Notes under the pieces: model-generated | The model's input: only the letters and a program-made list of their open reading frames with translations | Database searches by the model: none | What the model was told of the DNA's origin: nothing | NCBI GenBank assembly: GCA_963989385.1 | Contig: OZ022508.1 | Span: forward strand, 57,513,087-57,577,086 | Length of the DNA stretch: 64,000 nt | Source: Ctena decussata | Taxonomy: Eukaryota; Mollusca; Bivalvia; Lucinida; Lucinidae | Reading direction: 5' to 3' | Part shown: positions 1-10,431 of the stretch, in pieces | Position numbering within the stretch: position 1 is the stretch's first letter | Layout: each line of letters starts with the position of its first letter | Made by a program: the position numbers and the translations under genes

Positions 1-439
1 ATCCCATTGGTAGGACACTATAACTACCGCAAGTAGCTACAAAAAGGTTGCTTGGACGGACGCTCGGCGCCCCGCTACTGCGGCTATGGCTTCGTTCCGC
101 TGAGGGGCGGGGGCAACGTCGATATGAGAATTGAAATACTACTACTGAGAAGGTTGCTCGATCAGTTCCTTCGAGAGCAGAGAACACATTCAAAAGGAGG
201 AATATGGGTCTGTAGTTCAAAGTTTCGGCTACTCAAGCCTCGTCAGAAACCCTGACAAGCCTACCACCACGGAATACGCGACAAATGGATACACTTATAA
301 GGAAAGCAACTCTGCAATTATATGTTGGCCTGTCTTCTCAATGCCTTTCTTAGAGCAAATTCTTTCCTTGATGAGTTGACCCCAGTTTGGAATGACTGCG
401 TCGTTCAGGAAAGCAAAAAGGGAGTCAGAAAAGTTATTT
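1..439. other. Non-coding, no recognised feature
   Basis: No recognisable gene, RNA or repeat boundary was found. One short open frame (52-255, +) has no recognisable domain and no splice context, and is probably chance. Confidence 0.4.
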
Positions 440-675
440 GAGCCGCGACACGAGAAAACCAACAAAGTGGTTGTGCGCCCAGCGCACTCAGATCAGCCTG
501 GGCGTCAGCCCAGTCTGATCAGAGTCTTCGCTGTCCGCATAGAGGTAGCTTCGACCCTTGGCTACCGTTTACGCGCTAAAGGAGAAGAGTCTGATCAGAC
601 TGGGCGGATGCTCAGGCTGTGCTGAGTCTGCGCTGGGCGCACAACCACTTTGTTGGTTTTCTCGAGTCGCGGCTC
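440..675. repeat. Foldback MITE, copy 1 (GAGCCGCGACACGA ends)
   Basis: The element starts GAGCCGCGACACGAGAAAAC and ends with its near-perfect inverted complement, ...TCGAGTCGCGGCTC. Almost the whole ~236 bp can fold on itself. It is flanked by the 4-bp direct repeat ATTT (436-439 and 676-679), read as a target-site duplication. A second copy lies at 9511-9735 with a different 4-bp duplication (ATAT). No coding capacity is seen, so it is a non-autonomous DNA element of unassigned superfamily. Confidence 0.85.
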
Positions 676-1453
676 ATTTTTTCTTTGTCAACCCATACAC
701 CTTCAGACACTTATATTGTGATCTCAGCCTTGATCCGTTATTTTAGATAAGTTAAGAATATGAGCTGAAGCAGAAAAGAGGATCGTTTGAGCCTCGTTAG
801 GCAAATGTGTTGGTCTTAAGGACACCACTGTAAACCGCTTCCTGGGTAAGTTATACAGCAGACACGATTCCCATATATAGTCTATAAAAACTACAAAGAG
901 CAGAGTTCCGTCAAACTGGAATTACATTTACGGTTATTGAACTCTGCACGTCTGATGATGCACATTTTTAAGATGCTAGTTTCATAATATTATCATGAAT
1001 GAAACTGATTCTGACCTGTCAACCAAAATTGCCACTGGTGACCCTCACTGAACTACTGGAGAAGTTTTGTCGCTAAAAAGCACGCGCATTCCTCTTATAA
1101 ACGAAAATAGTTCCGGTCGGCATTCCGAACCGCATCGATGCGGCCAGTCGTTGATAAATAGTATTCTAGTCAGTTTGTAGCAATACAGGGGCGTAACTAG
1201 GGGCAATTTCATAATACGCACAACCATGTTTTATTCTCTACTTCTTGAAGGGAAAGCTAGTATTTCAGCCACTTTGGTAATTGGTATTGAAATATTGTCT
1301 AATTTATAAATTTTCAGCATGCAAATATGCAGGTGCATTTTTGAAATGTTGTCAATTTTGACAAAATTTCAATACGCACTTGCGTATTTGCCGTATAGGT
1401 AGCTACGCCCTTGCAATACATAGCTGTTTCGCTGTGACATGTCCGTCACTATA
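676..1453. other. Non-coding, no recognised feature
   Basis: This is AT-rich sequence with no convincing ORF or repeat boundary. The short minus-strand open frame at 1045-1227 has no recognisable domain. Confidence 0.35.
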
Positions 1454-1690
1454 TTGGTTGTTGTAGGGTTAACGACATCTTGAGACGATACTTAAGTCTA
1501 CATCGAGCCGTCTCCCAGAGAAAAGGAGTTAAAGTGATAGCTAAGGATAGAAAAGAGAAACCGTTTTTTAAAAAGCCCCATTCCCACTTATGTGTGTCCA
1601 CTACAGCAAACACAGTAAGCCGTCGTCCTATTTCAAGCCGCCCAATGCCAAAAGTTTCATGGCATTTTCGCTCGAACCTACCACCCCCAT
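1454..1690 (-). repeat. SINE-like family A, old diverged copy
   Basis: On the minus strand this matches the family best seen at 51180-51427. Visible landmarks are the tail-proximal block (GTTAACGACATCTTGAGACG, then a 'cagtctatatcgggccgtctcccagag'-like stretch in degraded form) and a block of CACTACAGCAAACACAGTAAG type. It is much more diverged than the 51-57 kb copies, and no target duplication can be read. Confidence 0.5.
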
Positions 1691-2339
1691 ATCAGTTATA
1701 TCAATATATTAATTCTGTTTTGCACTAGGCGTCTGGCTGAGTTTTTCATGAAAGTCAACCCGACTACTGCACAAATTCATTATCTTTACTTCGAATGATA
1801 AGAGTTGGTTCCCAGATTTCATTTGAAACATGTATTAGGGTTTGCAAAAACAAAAAGCTTCGAACAAGTATGTAGCTTTTGTAAAATAATTTGCTTGTAC
1901 ATGTATATAGTCTATCTGAGTTCCTTTCTCTAATTTACGTGCATGTACATAGGTTGTTAGATAACTTCCATTCGTTCGGTCTCAGACCTTTATTTGAACT
2001 CTGTTTCGTGCGATGTCATGCGATTTGCGATACAGCTCTTAATTTTTGAGACAAGAGAAAACAAGATAAACTTTTTTGTGAAAAAAAAAATACATAAATA
2101 AAACAAAACACTTAGTTTAAACAGTATTTTATTCAACATATAAACATACACAATCAATTCATACACGGATGATATAAAGGATTCGATAACAAGCTAACTA
2201 GCTTATAGACATCGTCTCCTAACAAAACACTTTTAAAACTTATTTCAGTGTTTCGTTGTTACAAGAGTTTTCCGACAATTTAGGAAAGAAAAATCGGCAA
2301 AAATTACAATCCATTTCAAACTCCAGACAGCAACTTTTA
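1691..2339. other. Non-coding AT-rich interval
   Basis: No gene is recognised. The interval includes an A-rich run near 2078-2105. Confidence 0.35.
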
Positions 2340-2560
2340 ACTCTTTAAGCACCAAAAACAGACGAAAAAATTTACGTCTACAAACTTTTGGAAAATGTTT
2401 CGTCCAAGCTATATCATATTGAGAATTCATAGATAAGAGGGCAAACAGTGTAAATCTACATGAGGCGGCTGATTATGAGCCACCTCATCAAGATCTACGC
2501 TTTCAAATTTAGCTTTTCTCGTCTCTGGCGCTTAAAGTGTTAATGTCTGATGTGTCTTGC
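2340..2560 (+). repeat. Palindromic-core MITE family B, copy 1
   Basis: The copy begins near CTTTAAGCACCAAAAACAGACG and ends CTGGCGCTTAAAG, so the ends are roughly inverted (TTTAAGCGCC type). The centre holds an inverted pair around GAGGCGGCTGATTATGAGCC. Other copies are at 2766-2975, 15070-15275 (reversed), 18649-18860 and 24950-25135. Confidence 0.65.
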
Positions 2561-2765
2561 CCAGCCTTTCGCTCTAACACATTAGCTTTCTATTTGTAGG
2601 ACTTAGTTGAAATATTTTAACATTTATTTTGCCCATTTTTAAAATGCTTGTACTTTACAGATTCGCCGAGTGCTCTTTCTGTGTAGATACAAGTTACAAC
2701 AGACCAGATCACAATGGACGACGCCATAGCACCTTGTCAATATCATACACGGAGGGCCATTTAGT

Positions 2766-2975
2766 GTAAACCCCATAAAGAGCAAAAAGAAAAAAAAGCA
2801 GACGACAAAATTTACATCAGAAAAATTTCATAAAAATGTTTTGATCAAGATCATGTTGAGAATTGAAAGACTAGAGTGCAAACAGTGTAGATCCAGAGGC
2901 GGCGGCTCATCTGGATATACGCTGTTTGCAAGTTCAACTATTCTGATTTTCGACGCTTTGAGAAGTTTAATAACC
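2766..2975 (+). repeat. Palindromic-core MITE family B, copy 2
   Basis: This is the same family as 2340-2560: AAAGCAGACGACAAAATTTA near the left end, GCAAACAGTGTAGATCCAGA before the central GGCGGCTC core, and CGACGCTTTGAGAAG at the right end. The central palindrome is partly lost. Confidence 0.6.
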
Positions 2976-3490
2976 GAATGCTCTTCATGCACTGACTAAC
3001 TGCGATTGAACTGTACTGGTGCCCGTACAAGCAGCACTAGTTGTAGCCACTCTGTCAATAATATCATAGGACCATTTAAAGTAAAGTAATCTTATTTAAC
3101 TTCATTGAGAAAGCATTGGCAGAGAATTTAAATGTACCGCTAAACGGGCGACACTGTGTCTGCAATGGGACTTATTTTCAATGCGTAGGGTTTAAAAAAT
3201 TCAATCCGATTTCTACGCCAAAAGCAATGTTTTAAATACTTGGATAAAGAATTGGTGTAGTAATCATTAGGTGACCATGACCTCGTCCTTTTAAAATATT
3301 TGGGCACATTTAGAATGCAGGTGAATTAAGATTACGATCAGCTGGTCATTTTAAAACTTTACTTTTAAAAGTACTTATGTCTGATGTGGCTATATCTTTC
3401 TGCAGACGAGGCAATTTTTACCTTAGTGTTTTAGCTATTTGCTATTTTAGTCCCCGTAACGATAGTCAAGGTGGACTGAGATTTGCTTCT
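2976..3490. other. Non-coding, no recognised feature
   Basis: AT-rich sequence with no convincing ORF, RNA or repeat boundary. Confidence 0.35.
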
Positions 3491-3785
3491 CAGGCCCGAA
3501 TCCAGACCACATACAGGTGGGGCTCTGGATAATTGGTGGGTCCGGGAGGTGCAGAGATGTATTTGTGAAGCGGGGGCGAGGGGGGGGGGGGGGCTTGAAA
3601 ATAAAAATATATGACATGACAATATGAGGGACCAGTATGATAAGATTTTTTGGCAATGTCTGTTTTGCCTTAAAATATATGTTGTGATATCTCATTAGAA
3701 TTCTAATGAGATGTCATAATATTTATTTCAATCTAACCAGGCCCAGGTGGCGGGGCTGAAGCCCCCCCCCCCGGATTCGGGGCTG
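3491..3785. repeat. MITE with CAGGCCCGGATCC-type ends, copy 1
   Basis: The left end is CAGGCCCGAATCC and the right end GGATTCGGGGCTG, inverted complements with one mismatch. It is flanked by the 5-bp duplication CTTCT (3486-3490 and 3786-3790). It contains an internal palindrome (TCTCATTAGAATTCTAATGA near 3690-3710) and long G and C homopolymers. A second copy is at 7284-7603 with its own 5-bp duplication. Non-autonomous; superfamily not assigned. Confidence 0.85.
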
Positions 3786-4644
3786 CTTCTGTATGTCTGT
3801 CGGTCTGTCCGTACGTCACACTTTGTGGATAGAGTTTGTGAAAAATGTTGCCAAATCATTTGCCCATGGAAACTGAACACTCATGATTATACCACTGCCC
3901 ACTCTGATAAGAGCGGGATAAGTAAGGCAATGGTTTGTACACCTGTGCAGTGAAGCTCGTTGAGTATTTGTCTGTACAGGCGCTTGCACGTGATCGAACT
4001 TCCATTCCGGCGAAACTGAAGACGTCGTTCCGTAGTTCCTCGGTAATAACATACTCAGAAATCGGCTAAGAAACAAACAATAAAAATGACGGGTCTTGGA
4101 TAACAAACCGCTTAAAACAATAATAAGTGATAAGGAGGTGTTAACATGCTTCCACTTGACTCTGATAGGATTACACTTAGATAAATGAGAAGGAAACAAG
4201 ATTAATATGCACGATTAACGCGATTATAAGGACCGAAGAAGCAGCACCGTTGGAGTTAGCACCTTTGATGGGATATATTAATGCAAGTCACAGATATGAA
4301 TCTTGCTTTGCAAATTATCTTCAAGAACATATAGAAAGAGCAAAAACACACTAAAGCCATACTGTACTGATTTCTTCAGCAGAACACGGAAAAACAGAAT
4401 AATAACTAGAAACATGGTAACTAAAAGGGCCCCGCCTTTATGAAACTATTGATGGCATTTAAGTTGTATGTGCCCGACTAGAAATAACAATACCAGCCTT
4501 CTATTATCATGTTGTTCCTTCATATTAAATATGTTGTTTGAAATTAAGCCTCTGGCAGTGTCATTAAGATATGGGCAAAATACACAATTATGATTGATTA
4601 AAGCATGGGCAACAACTCTGTGAGGCAGGAAACTATTGTTACCA
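3786..4644. other. Non-coding interval before tandem array
   Basis: A short stretch (about 3795-3860) with CTGTCGGTCTGTCCGTACG resembles the microsatellite-headed start of the tandem elements found elsewhere, but no core array follows. The 127-codon minus frame at 3816-4199 has no domain. Confidence 0.35.
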
Positions 4645-6405
4645 TTCTTACATTCTGCACTCCTTCAGATCATCTAATGATGCTTTATATTTGTACCAAG
4701 TTTTATAAAAATATCTTCAAAGGCTTAACAGTTATACAGCAGACAAGATTTCCATACCTAAAATAAGAAAGGGAAGGTGTAGTTACTCTTCTTTTTCTCT
4801 GCACATTGTCTGATGATGTTTATATTTGTACCAAGTTTTGTGAAAATATCTTAAACAGTTTTAAAAAAGTTAGACAGCAAACACGTTTTCTAGACTGTAA
4901 ACTAGCAAACGTTTTCTAGACTGTAAACTAGCAAGGGGAAAAATTCTGTAAAAAATGTAGATGGAGTTACAGTTCTTATTCTCTGCAAATTGTCTGATGA
5001 TGCTTTATATTATGTACAAGTTTTATGAAAATATCATTGGTGGTTATAAAGCTATAGAGCGGACCTGGTTTCTATATTTAAAGTTACAAAGGAGCATAAT
5101 TCAGTAAAAATTGTAGACAGAGTTAGGATTCTTGTTCTCTGCTCATTACCTGATGATGCTTTACATTTGCACCAAGTCTTGTGAAAATATCTCTAACTGT
5201 TTATGAGTTAAAGAGCGGACAAGATTTCAGTACTCAAAATTACAAATGGGCATAATTCAGTAAATAATGTAGGCAGAGTTATGGTTCTTGTTCTCCGCAC
5301 ATCGTCTGATGATGCTTTACAGTTCTACTAAGTTTTGTGAAAATATCTTTAAGGGTTTCGGAGTTATGAACCGCACACGATTTCTGTACTCAAAATTTCA
5401 AAGGGGCATAATTAAGTTAATAATGTAGGCAGAGTTATGGTTCTTGTTTTCTGCATATTGACTGGTGATGCTTTACATTTGTACTAAGTCTCGTGAAAAT
5501 ATCTTGAAAGGTTTAAGAGTTATAGAGGGGACACGACTTCTGCACTCAAAATTCCAAAGGGGCATAATTCAGTGAAAATTGTGGGCAGAGTTATGGTTCT
5601 TGTTCTCTGCACATCGTATGATGATGCTTTACATTTGTACCAAGTCTCGTGAAAATATCTTTAATGGTTTCAGAGTTATGGAGCGGATACGATTTCTGTA
5701 CTCAAAATTTCAAAGGGGCATAATTCAGTAAAAATTGTAGGCAGAGTTATGGTTCTTGTTCTCTGCTCATCGTCTGATGATGCTTTACATTTGTACCAAG
5801 TCTCGTGAAAATATCTTTAATGGTTTCAGAGTTATGGAGCGGATACGATTTCTGTACTCAAAATTTCAAAGGGGCATAATTCAGTAAAAAATGTAGGCAG
5901 AGTTATGGTTCTTGTTCTCTGCTCATCGTCTGATGATGCTTTACATTTGTACCAAGTCTCGTGAAAATATCTCTAACGGTTTCAGAGTTATGGAGCAGAC
6001 AGGATTTCTGTACTAAAAATTTCAAATGGGCATAATTCAGTAAAAATTGTAGGCGGAGTTATGGTTCTTGTTCTCTACACATTGTCTGATGATGCTTTAC
6101 ATTAGTACCAAGTCTCGTGAAAATATCTTTAACGGTTTCAGAGTTATGGAGCAGACAGGATTTCTGTACTAAAAATTTCAAAGGGGCATAATTCAGTAAA
6201 AATTGTAGGCAGAGTTATGGTTCTTGTTCTCTGCACATCGTCTGATGATGCTTTACATTTGTATCAAGTCTCGTGAAAATATCTCTAACGGTTTAAGAGT
6301 TATGGAGCGGACACGAAATGATGACGGACGGACGGACAGACAGACAGACGGACGGACAAGGTGATTACTATAGGGCCTCCGCAGACTTCGTCTGGCGGGG
6401 CTCTA
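4645..6405 (-). repeat. Tandem-core element P1 (~157-bp unit, ACGG microsatellite, terminal hairpin)
   Basis: About eleven copies of a ~157-bp unit recur with landmarks TCTGATGATGCTTTACATTT, GTGAAAATATCT and GGGGCATAATTCAGTAAAA. Units become more alike towards the right. The array ends in a (GACG/GACA)n run at ~6325-6358 and then a hairpin, CCGCAGAC-TTC-GTCTGGCGG (about 6375-6402). Hairpin, microsatellite and tandem core together match the bivalve 'pearl' architecture and Helentron-derived non-autonomous elements; that assignment is inference. Orientation is set by taking the microsatellite end as 5'. Confidence 0.8.
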
Positions 6406-6699
6406 ATAAATATCAAAATAATATTAATAGCCATAAGCCAGAACCCCTTTTCCGGTAATTTTTATGCTCACTGTTCCAAGGCGGTGCTTCCGTTGTGGTT
6501 TGTTACTATTGTTTTCCTCCAGCTGTAAGTCTTTGACTTCTTAGGATAGCCTTGTGGTAATCTGTTGGGAAAAGAGCTGACCTCTTGGCTTTTTGCTCGT
6601 TTTGTTCGGCTTTGACTGCTTGTTCTCCTTTTTCATCTGGTGTTTTTCCTGATCACTGCCTCCTCATATACTTTATCACAGTATAGGTTAAATGATTCT

Positions 6700-6922
6700 G
6701 GGGCCGTATTCATAAAGCCACTTAAGTCGTTGCTATGCGGTTGCTAAGGCTAAATATGTATAAAGGAGATTCCCTACAACTATGAAATTTGGTCTGGAGG
6801 AACAGTCTTTGTAAGACTGTTCCTCCAGAGCAAATTTCATAGTTGTAGGGAATCTCCTTCAAAGAAATTTAGCCTTAGCAACAGCATAGCAACGACTTAA
6901 GTCGTTTTATGAATACGGCCCC
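6700..6922. repeat. Long foldback MITE (GGGGCCGTATTCATAAAGCC ends)
   Basis: The left half (GGGGCCGTATTCATAAAGCC, then CTTAAGTCGTTGCTATG) and right half (CATAGCAACGACTTAAG, ending ATGAATACGGCCCC) are inverted complements over nearly the full length, meeting in an inner palindrome (AACAGTCTTTGTAAGACTGT). A single transcript would form one long hairpin. No ORF. A fragment of a similar end lies near 60412. Confidence 0.85.
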
Positions 6923-7005
6923 TGGTCATTTGGGATCACCGAGTTTATTTAGTCCTTTGGTAAATAGAGCTCTACTTACTTCGGTGCTAGGGGCGTGGCC
7001 TGTAT

Positions 7006-7229
7006 TGCTCATTTCATTACTGGTCATGGCCAGAATCAAATTTCAATTATTTGGTGAATTCCTTGCTTCTAAAAAATCACGATTGCTTCTAAAGAATATA
7101 TCTTTGCAGAACTGTTTTGCTCATTTCATTACTGGTCATGGCCAGAATCAAATTTCAGTTATTTGGTGAATTTCTTGCTTCTAAAGAATCACGATTGCTT
7201 CTAAAGAATATATCTTTGCAGAACTTATC
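7006..7229 (+). repeat. Direct duplication, 112-bp unit x2
   Basis: TGCTCATTTCATTACTGGTC begins both copies (7006 and 7118), and the units are almost identical. The surrounding sequence (6925-7005, with GCTAGGGGCGTGGCC) resembles 57890-58060, so this is part of a dispersed repeat. Confidence 0.85.
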
Positions 7230-7283
7230 AGAGGCTAATATATAATGTATACTGTTTTGGATTTGTAATGCTTTGATTCAGTG

Positions 7284-7603
7284 CAGGCCCGGATCCAGAC
7301 CACCACTTACTGGTGGGGCTCTGGATAACTGGTGGGGCTGGAGGTGCCGAGATGTAAGTGTGCGTTGTGGGGGGGGGGGGGGGGGAGTGGATGGGGCGGG
7401 GCGGTGAGTGGGGCTTGAAAATATATGACATAATAAGGGATATTTTGATAATGTCCTTTTCGCCTTGAAATATATGTTATGATATCTCATTAGAATCGCC
7501 TCGCCGAGGCGATTCTAATGAGATTTCACAACATATATTTAACCTAACCAGGCCCAGGTGGCGGGGCTGAAGCCCCAAAGCCCACCCCCTGGATCCGGGT
7601 CTG
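7284..7603. repeat. MITE with CAGGCCCGGATCC-type ends, copy 2
   Basis: The left end is CAGGCCCGGATCCA and the right end TGGATCCGGGTCTG. The flanking duplication CAGTG (7279-7283 and 7604-7608) is 5 bp, as in copy 1. The central palindrome here is ATCGCCTCGCCGAGGCGAT. An internal G-run of about 18 is present. Confidence 0.87.
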
Positions 7604-7849
7604 CAGTGGTGCTCCTGTTTATCTTCTGTTGAAGCCATTTCATAATTTTTATGAATTTGCTAGAATCAATCCTTGACCGAGTGTGTTGTCCTATGTGATT
7701 TTGTGTAACGTAAACTAACCCTCGTTGTCCCTGCCTAACGATTGGGATTATGCCAATGCTTTATGATTTTCGTGGAAAAATAGTCTTCGTTTTGAAGTTC
7801 TGTGTTCTAAATTGAATTATGAAGTACCAAAGACCGAAATGGTCTTTGA

Positions 7850-7926
7850 GCTGTTCAATCTTGGGTGGGTTCACATACACAAGGCAAAATGCCTTGTGTA
7901 TGTGAACCCACGATTTGAACAGTTCA
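7850..7926. repeat. Near-perfect palindrome
   Basis: TGGGTTCACATACACAAGGC is followed, after a tiny loop, by GCCTTGTGTATGTGAACCCA. Looser pairing (GAGCTGTTCAA / TTGAACAGTTC) extends the stem. Too short for a gene, and it is not part of the families described elsewhere here. Confidence 0.85.
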
Positions 7927-9109
7927 ACGGTCAGACAGAACACTTTCTAATTATACTTGTTGTTTGAAATCTAAGTTTATATATTGATTTTATGACGGAC
8001 TTTCCTAGAAAAACAAAAGTGAACTCGTATTTTTCTGTAATAAAAATAAATCAGACGAAAGAAATTACATCCTTTTAAGTTGCAGGTTTTCTGAGAGAAG
8101 GTGGTAATTGATAAGTTTTATGGGGTTAACAAGCAAGAAAAAAAGTTGAAATTGCAGGGAAAGAAACCTGAAAACAGCATCTTTCGCTCATTAATACCGC
8201 CATTTTGCACTTGATTGCTCATGCGCATTTAGCATGTATTAATCCGCCGAAATAATTAGTCCGGTGTTCGTATTAGCACCCTGGGCTAGATGAATTCCAA
8301 GATACAAATAAACGAATTCATTTCTTCATATCGTAGGAGCATGCTCTTGAAGATATTGGAGTAATATTGTTTAGTCAAATTTTCACGCTTGTCGTTTCGA
8401 TGTTATTGAAAATTTGTGTTTTACGTAAAACAATTTGAGTTCGCTTCAAGCGAGCCATAAAGGCTTTAATGGATAATTCGTATGAGTTGACTGATGTAAT
8501 GTTCTGAATCCAATAAAGCGACTTCATCTAATATGGCGAAATTCGGCGTAAATCATGCTTCGTAACAGTTAACTGACGGCTCTTTCTTCTGAATGGCCTT
8601 AAAACGGGCGCTAAATTGCCAATTAGGGGGAGATTCTTCGCCTCTGACCCGCGTATTGTACCCGTAAAACAGATAAATTTTGTCAGCATTCCTCAAATCT
8701 GGTTGCAAATACCAGTTTGAAACGTTTTCAAATCCGATCAAACTTTACAATGCGGTCTAAACAAAGCGCTTTCGCTAGAGTAATGACAATATCGGAGGCG
8801 GCCTCAAGAGTTAATAGCCGCTTATTTAGGAGTTTGTCATGATACAATGCATGTATCAAAGGGTATAGGCTGTCATTTTGGGAATAGAGATTATTTCAGC
8901 CATTTTCCTGTCAACATCATGTCAAATAATCTGTGTCTGACATCAAACCGTTGTAATGTAAATGCAAAGGCAACATGCATATGGCCATGCAGATAGAGTC
9001 AAATAAAAATGATGGATTATCTGTTTTAGGCCATCACATTTAGGCCATCACAATTTCCAGATCATTTTATTATCTCAATGGGTCGTTTAAAGAGTCCAGG
9101 AGGAAATTA
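7927..9109. other. Non-coding, no recognised feature
   Basis: No gene or repeat boundary was identified. The short minus-strand open frame at 8553-8741 has no recognisable domain. Confidence 0.35.
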
Positions 9110-9830
9110 AATGTTTTGCTTCGGACTCTTGCAGACAAAAAACTTTGATTCCATGATCTTTACATGAAGTCTAATTGCATGCCTCTCAGTGTCTTTACAA
9201 GGAATCCAACTGAAAAAATACTCAGGGTGTTTGCATGAAGTCCAGGTGTATAAAGGATATATACTCAATGCCTTTGCAGAAACTGTTAAGTGCATATGCA
9301 CGATGCCTTTCCAGGAGTCAAAGTGCATATACTCATTATCGTTGCAGTAATTCCGACTGCATATTCATGGTGACTTTGCAGGAAGCCTAAGTACATAAAC
9401 TCAATGTCGGTTCAGTTCAGCTCAGTTCAATTCTCTTATCGACGTTACCCAAGTGGCTCAACGGTACGTAGTGTCAACTCAATGTCGCTGCACGAAGTCC
9501 AATTATATATGAGCCGCGACACGACAAAACCAACAAAGTGCCATGTACGCCCAGCGCAGACTCAGATCAGCCTGGGCATCCGCCCAGTCTGGTCAGACTC
9601 TTCGCTAAGCGCTTAAAGGGTAGTTAAGGTCTAAGCTACCTCCATGCGGACAGCGAAGACTCTGATCAGACTGGTCGGATGCCCAGTCTGCTCTGGGCGC
9701 ACAACCACTTGGTTGGTTTTGTCGTGTCGCGGCTCATATATACTTAGTGGCTTTGTAGGAAGTCCAAGTGAAAATGTTTTTGGGCGTCCAGTGGCTTTGT
9801 AGGAAGTCCAAGTGAAAATGTTTTTGGGCG
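9110..9830 (+). repeat. Degenerate ~35-bp minisatellite, interrupted by a MITE
   Basis: A phrase like AATGCCTTTGCAGGAAGTCC, then AAGTGCATATACTC, recurs about every 35-45 bp from 9110 to about 9400. It resumes on both sides of the MITE at 9511-9735, ending in two nearly identical ~47-bp copies (GTGGCTTTGTAGGAAGTCCA). Copies are strongly diverged except the last pair. Confidence 0.65.
9511..9735. repeat. Foldback MITE, copy 2 (GAGCCGCGACACGA ends)
   Basis: Same family as 440-675. It is bounded by GAGCCGCGACACGACAAAAC and ...TCGTGTCGCGGCTC, with the 4-bp flanking repeat ATAT at 9507-9510 and 9736-9739. It is inserted into the minisatellite. Confidence 0.87.
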
Positions 9831-9975
9831 TCCTACTGATACCGAATCATACCGAGCCTACAGCAAGGACAGCAGGCTCTTGTCTCTCTTCCGGCTATTT
9901 GGGTTTTATTTTACTCTTTGTCGTCTTTCTCATTCTTTCTCTAGGAGACAGCTCTATACAGACTGAAATACCGCC
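9826..9975 (+). repeat. SINE-like family A, fragment
   Basis: Landmarks in order are GGGCGTCCTACTGAT, ACAGCAAGGACAGCAGGC, a pyrimidine-rich stretch and CTAGGAGACAGC...CAGACTGAAATAC. Both ends are missing. The overlapping 103-codon frame (9812-10123) is a by-product of this repeat. Confidence 0.5.
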
Positions 9976-10142
9976 CGTCCTCTTTATCGCGTCCAGTTTC
10001 TTTTGGCAAAAGTCCCAATATCGTCGGTCTTGCTTGATACACTGGAACATAAATACAATAAAGGAAACTTTAAAACAAGCAGTACCGGTATGTTGTCTTT
10101 TAAGCAGTTTTGAACACATTTAGTTTAACTTTCCCCACCTAC

Positions 10143-10407
10143 AAGAAGAGGCTCCGTGGTCGAGTGGTTAGAGACACTCGGTTATGGTGCAGAAAGTCGC
10201 CGGAAGGTCGTTACCGTCGCCATCCGATGACTGGAAAACTCTCTCTGTCAACCCAGCAGTAATTTGGTCCCTCTTTCGAATCAGGGAAGGATAAGGCAGC
10301 AAAGGGAGAGGAATGGGCTCCGCCTTTCACCTGCTGTGCTCAAGATACAGTGAGTCTCTAACCCCCACTGCCCCCTACGGCTATTAGGCTATGGGAAACC
10401 TTTACCT
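10143..10407 (+). repeat. tRNA-derived SINE with 24-bp target duplication
   Basis: The head GGCTCCGTGGTCGAGTGGTT resembles the 5' half of a class II tRNA (Ser/Leu type) and holds an A-box-like TGGTCGAGTGG; the B box is degraded. The insertion is framed by a perfect 24-bp direct repeat starting TTTAGTTTAACTTTCC at 10119-10142 and 10408-10431. A TSD this long points to target-primed reverse transcription. Body ~265 bp, no coding capacity. Confidence 0.85.
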
Positions 10408-10431
10408 TTTAGTTTAACTTTCCCCACCTAC

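Noticed and set aside
3816..4199. 127-codon minus frame
   Set aside because: No motif, no splice sites and composition like the surrounding AT-rich DNA.
4645..6405. Regular repeat array resembling a CRISPR at first sight
   Set aside because: Units are contiguous ~157-bp tandem repeats without unique spacers, in a eukaryotic context with SINEs and introns.
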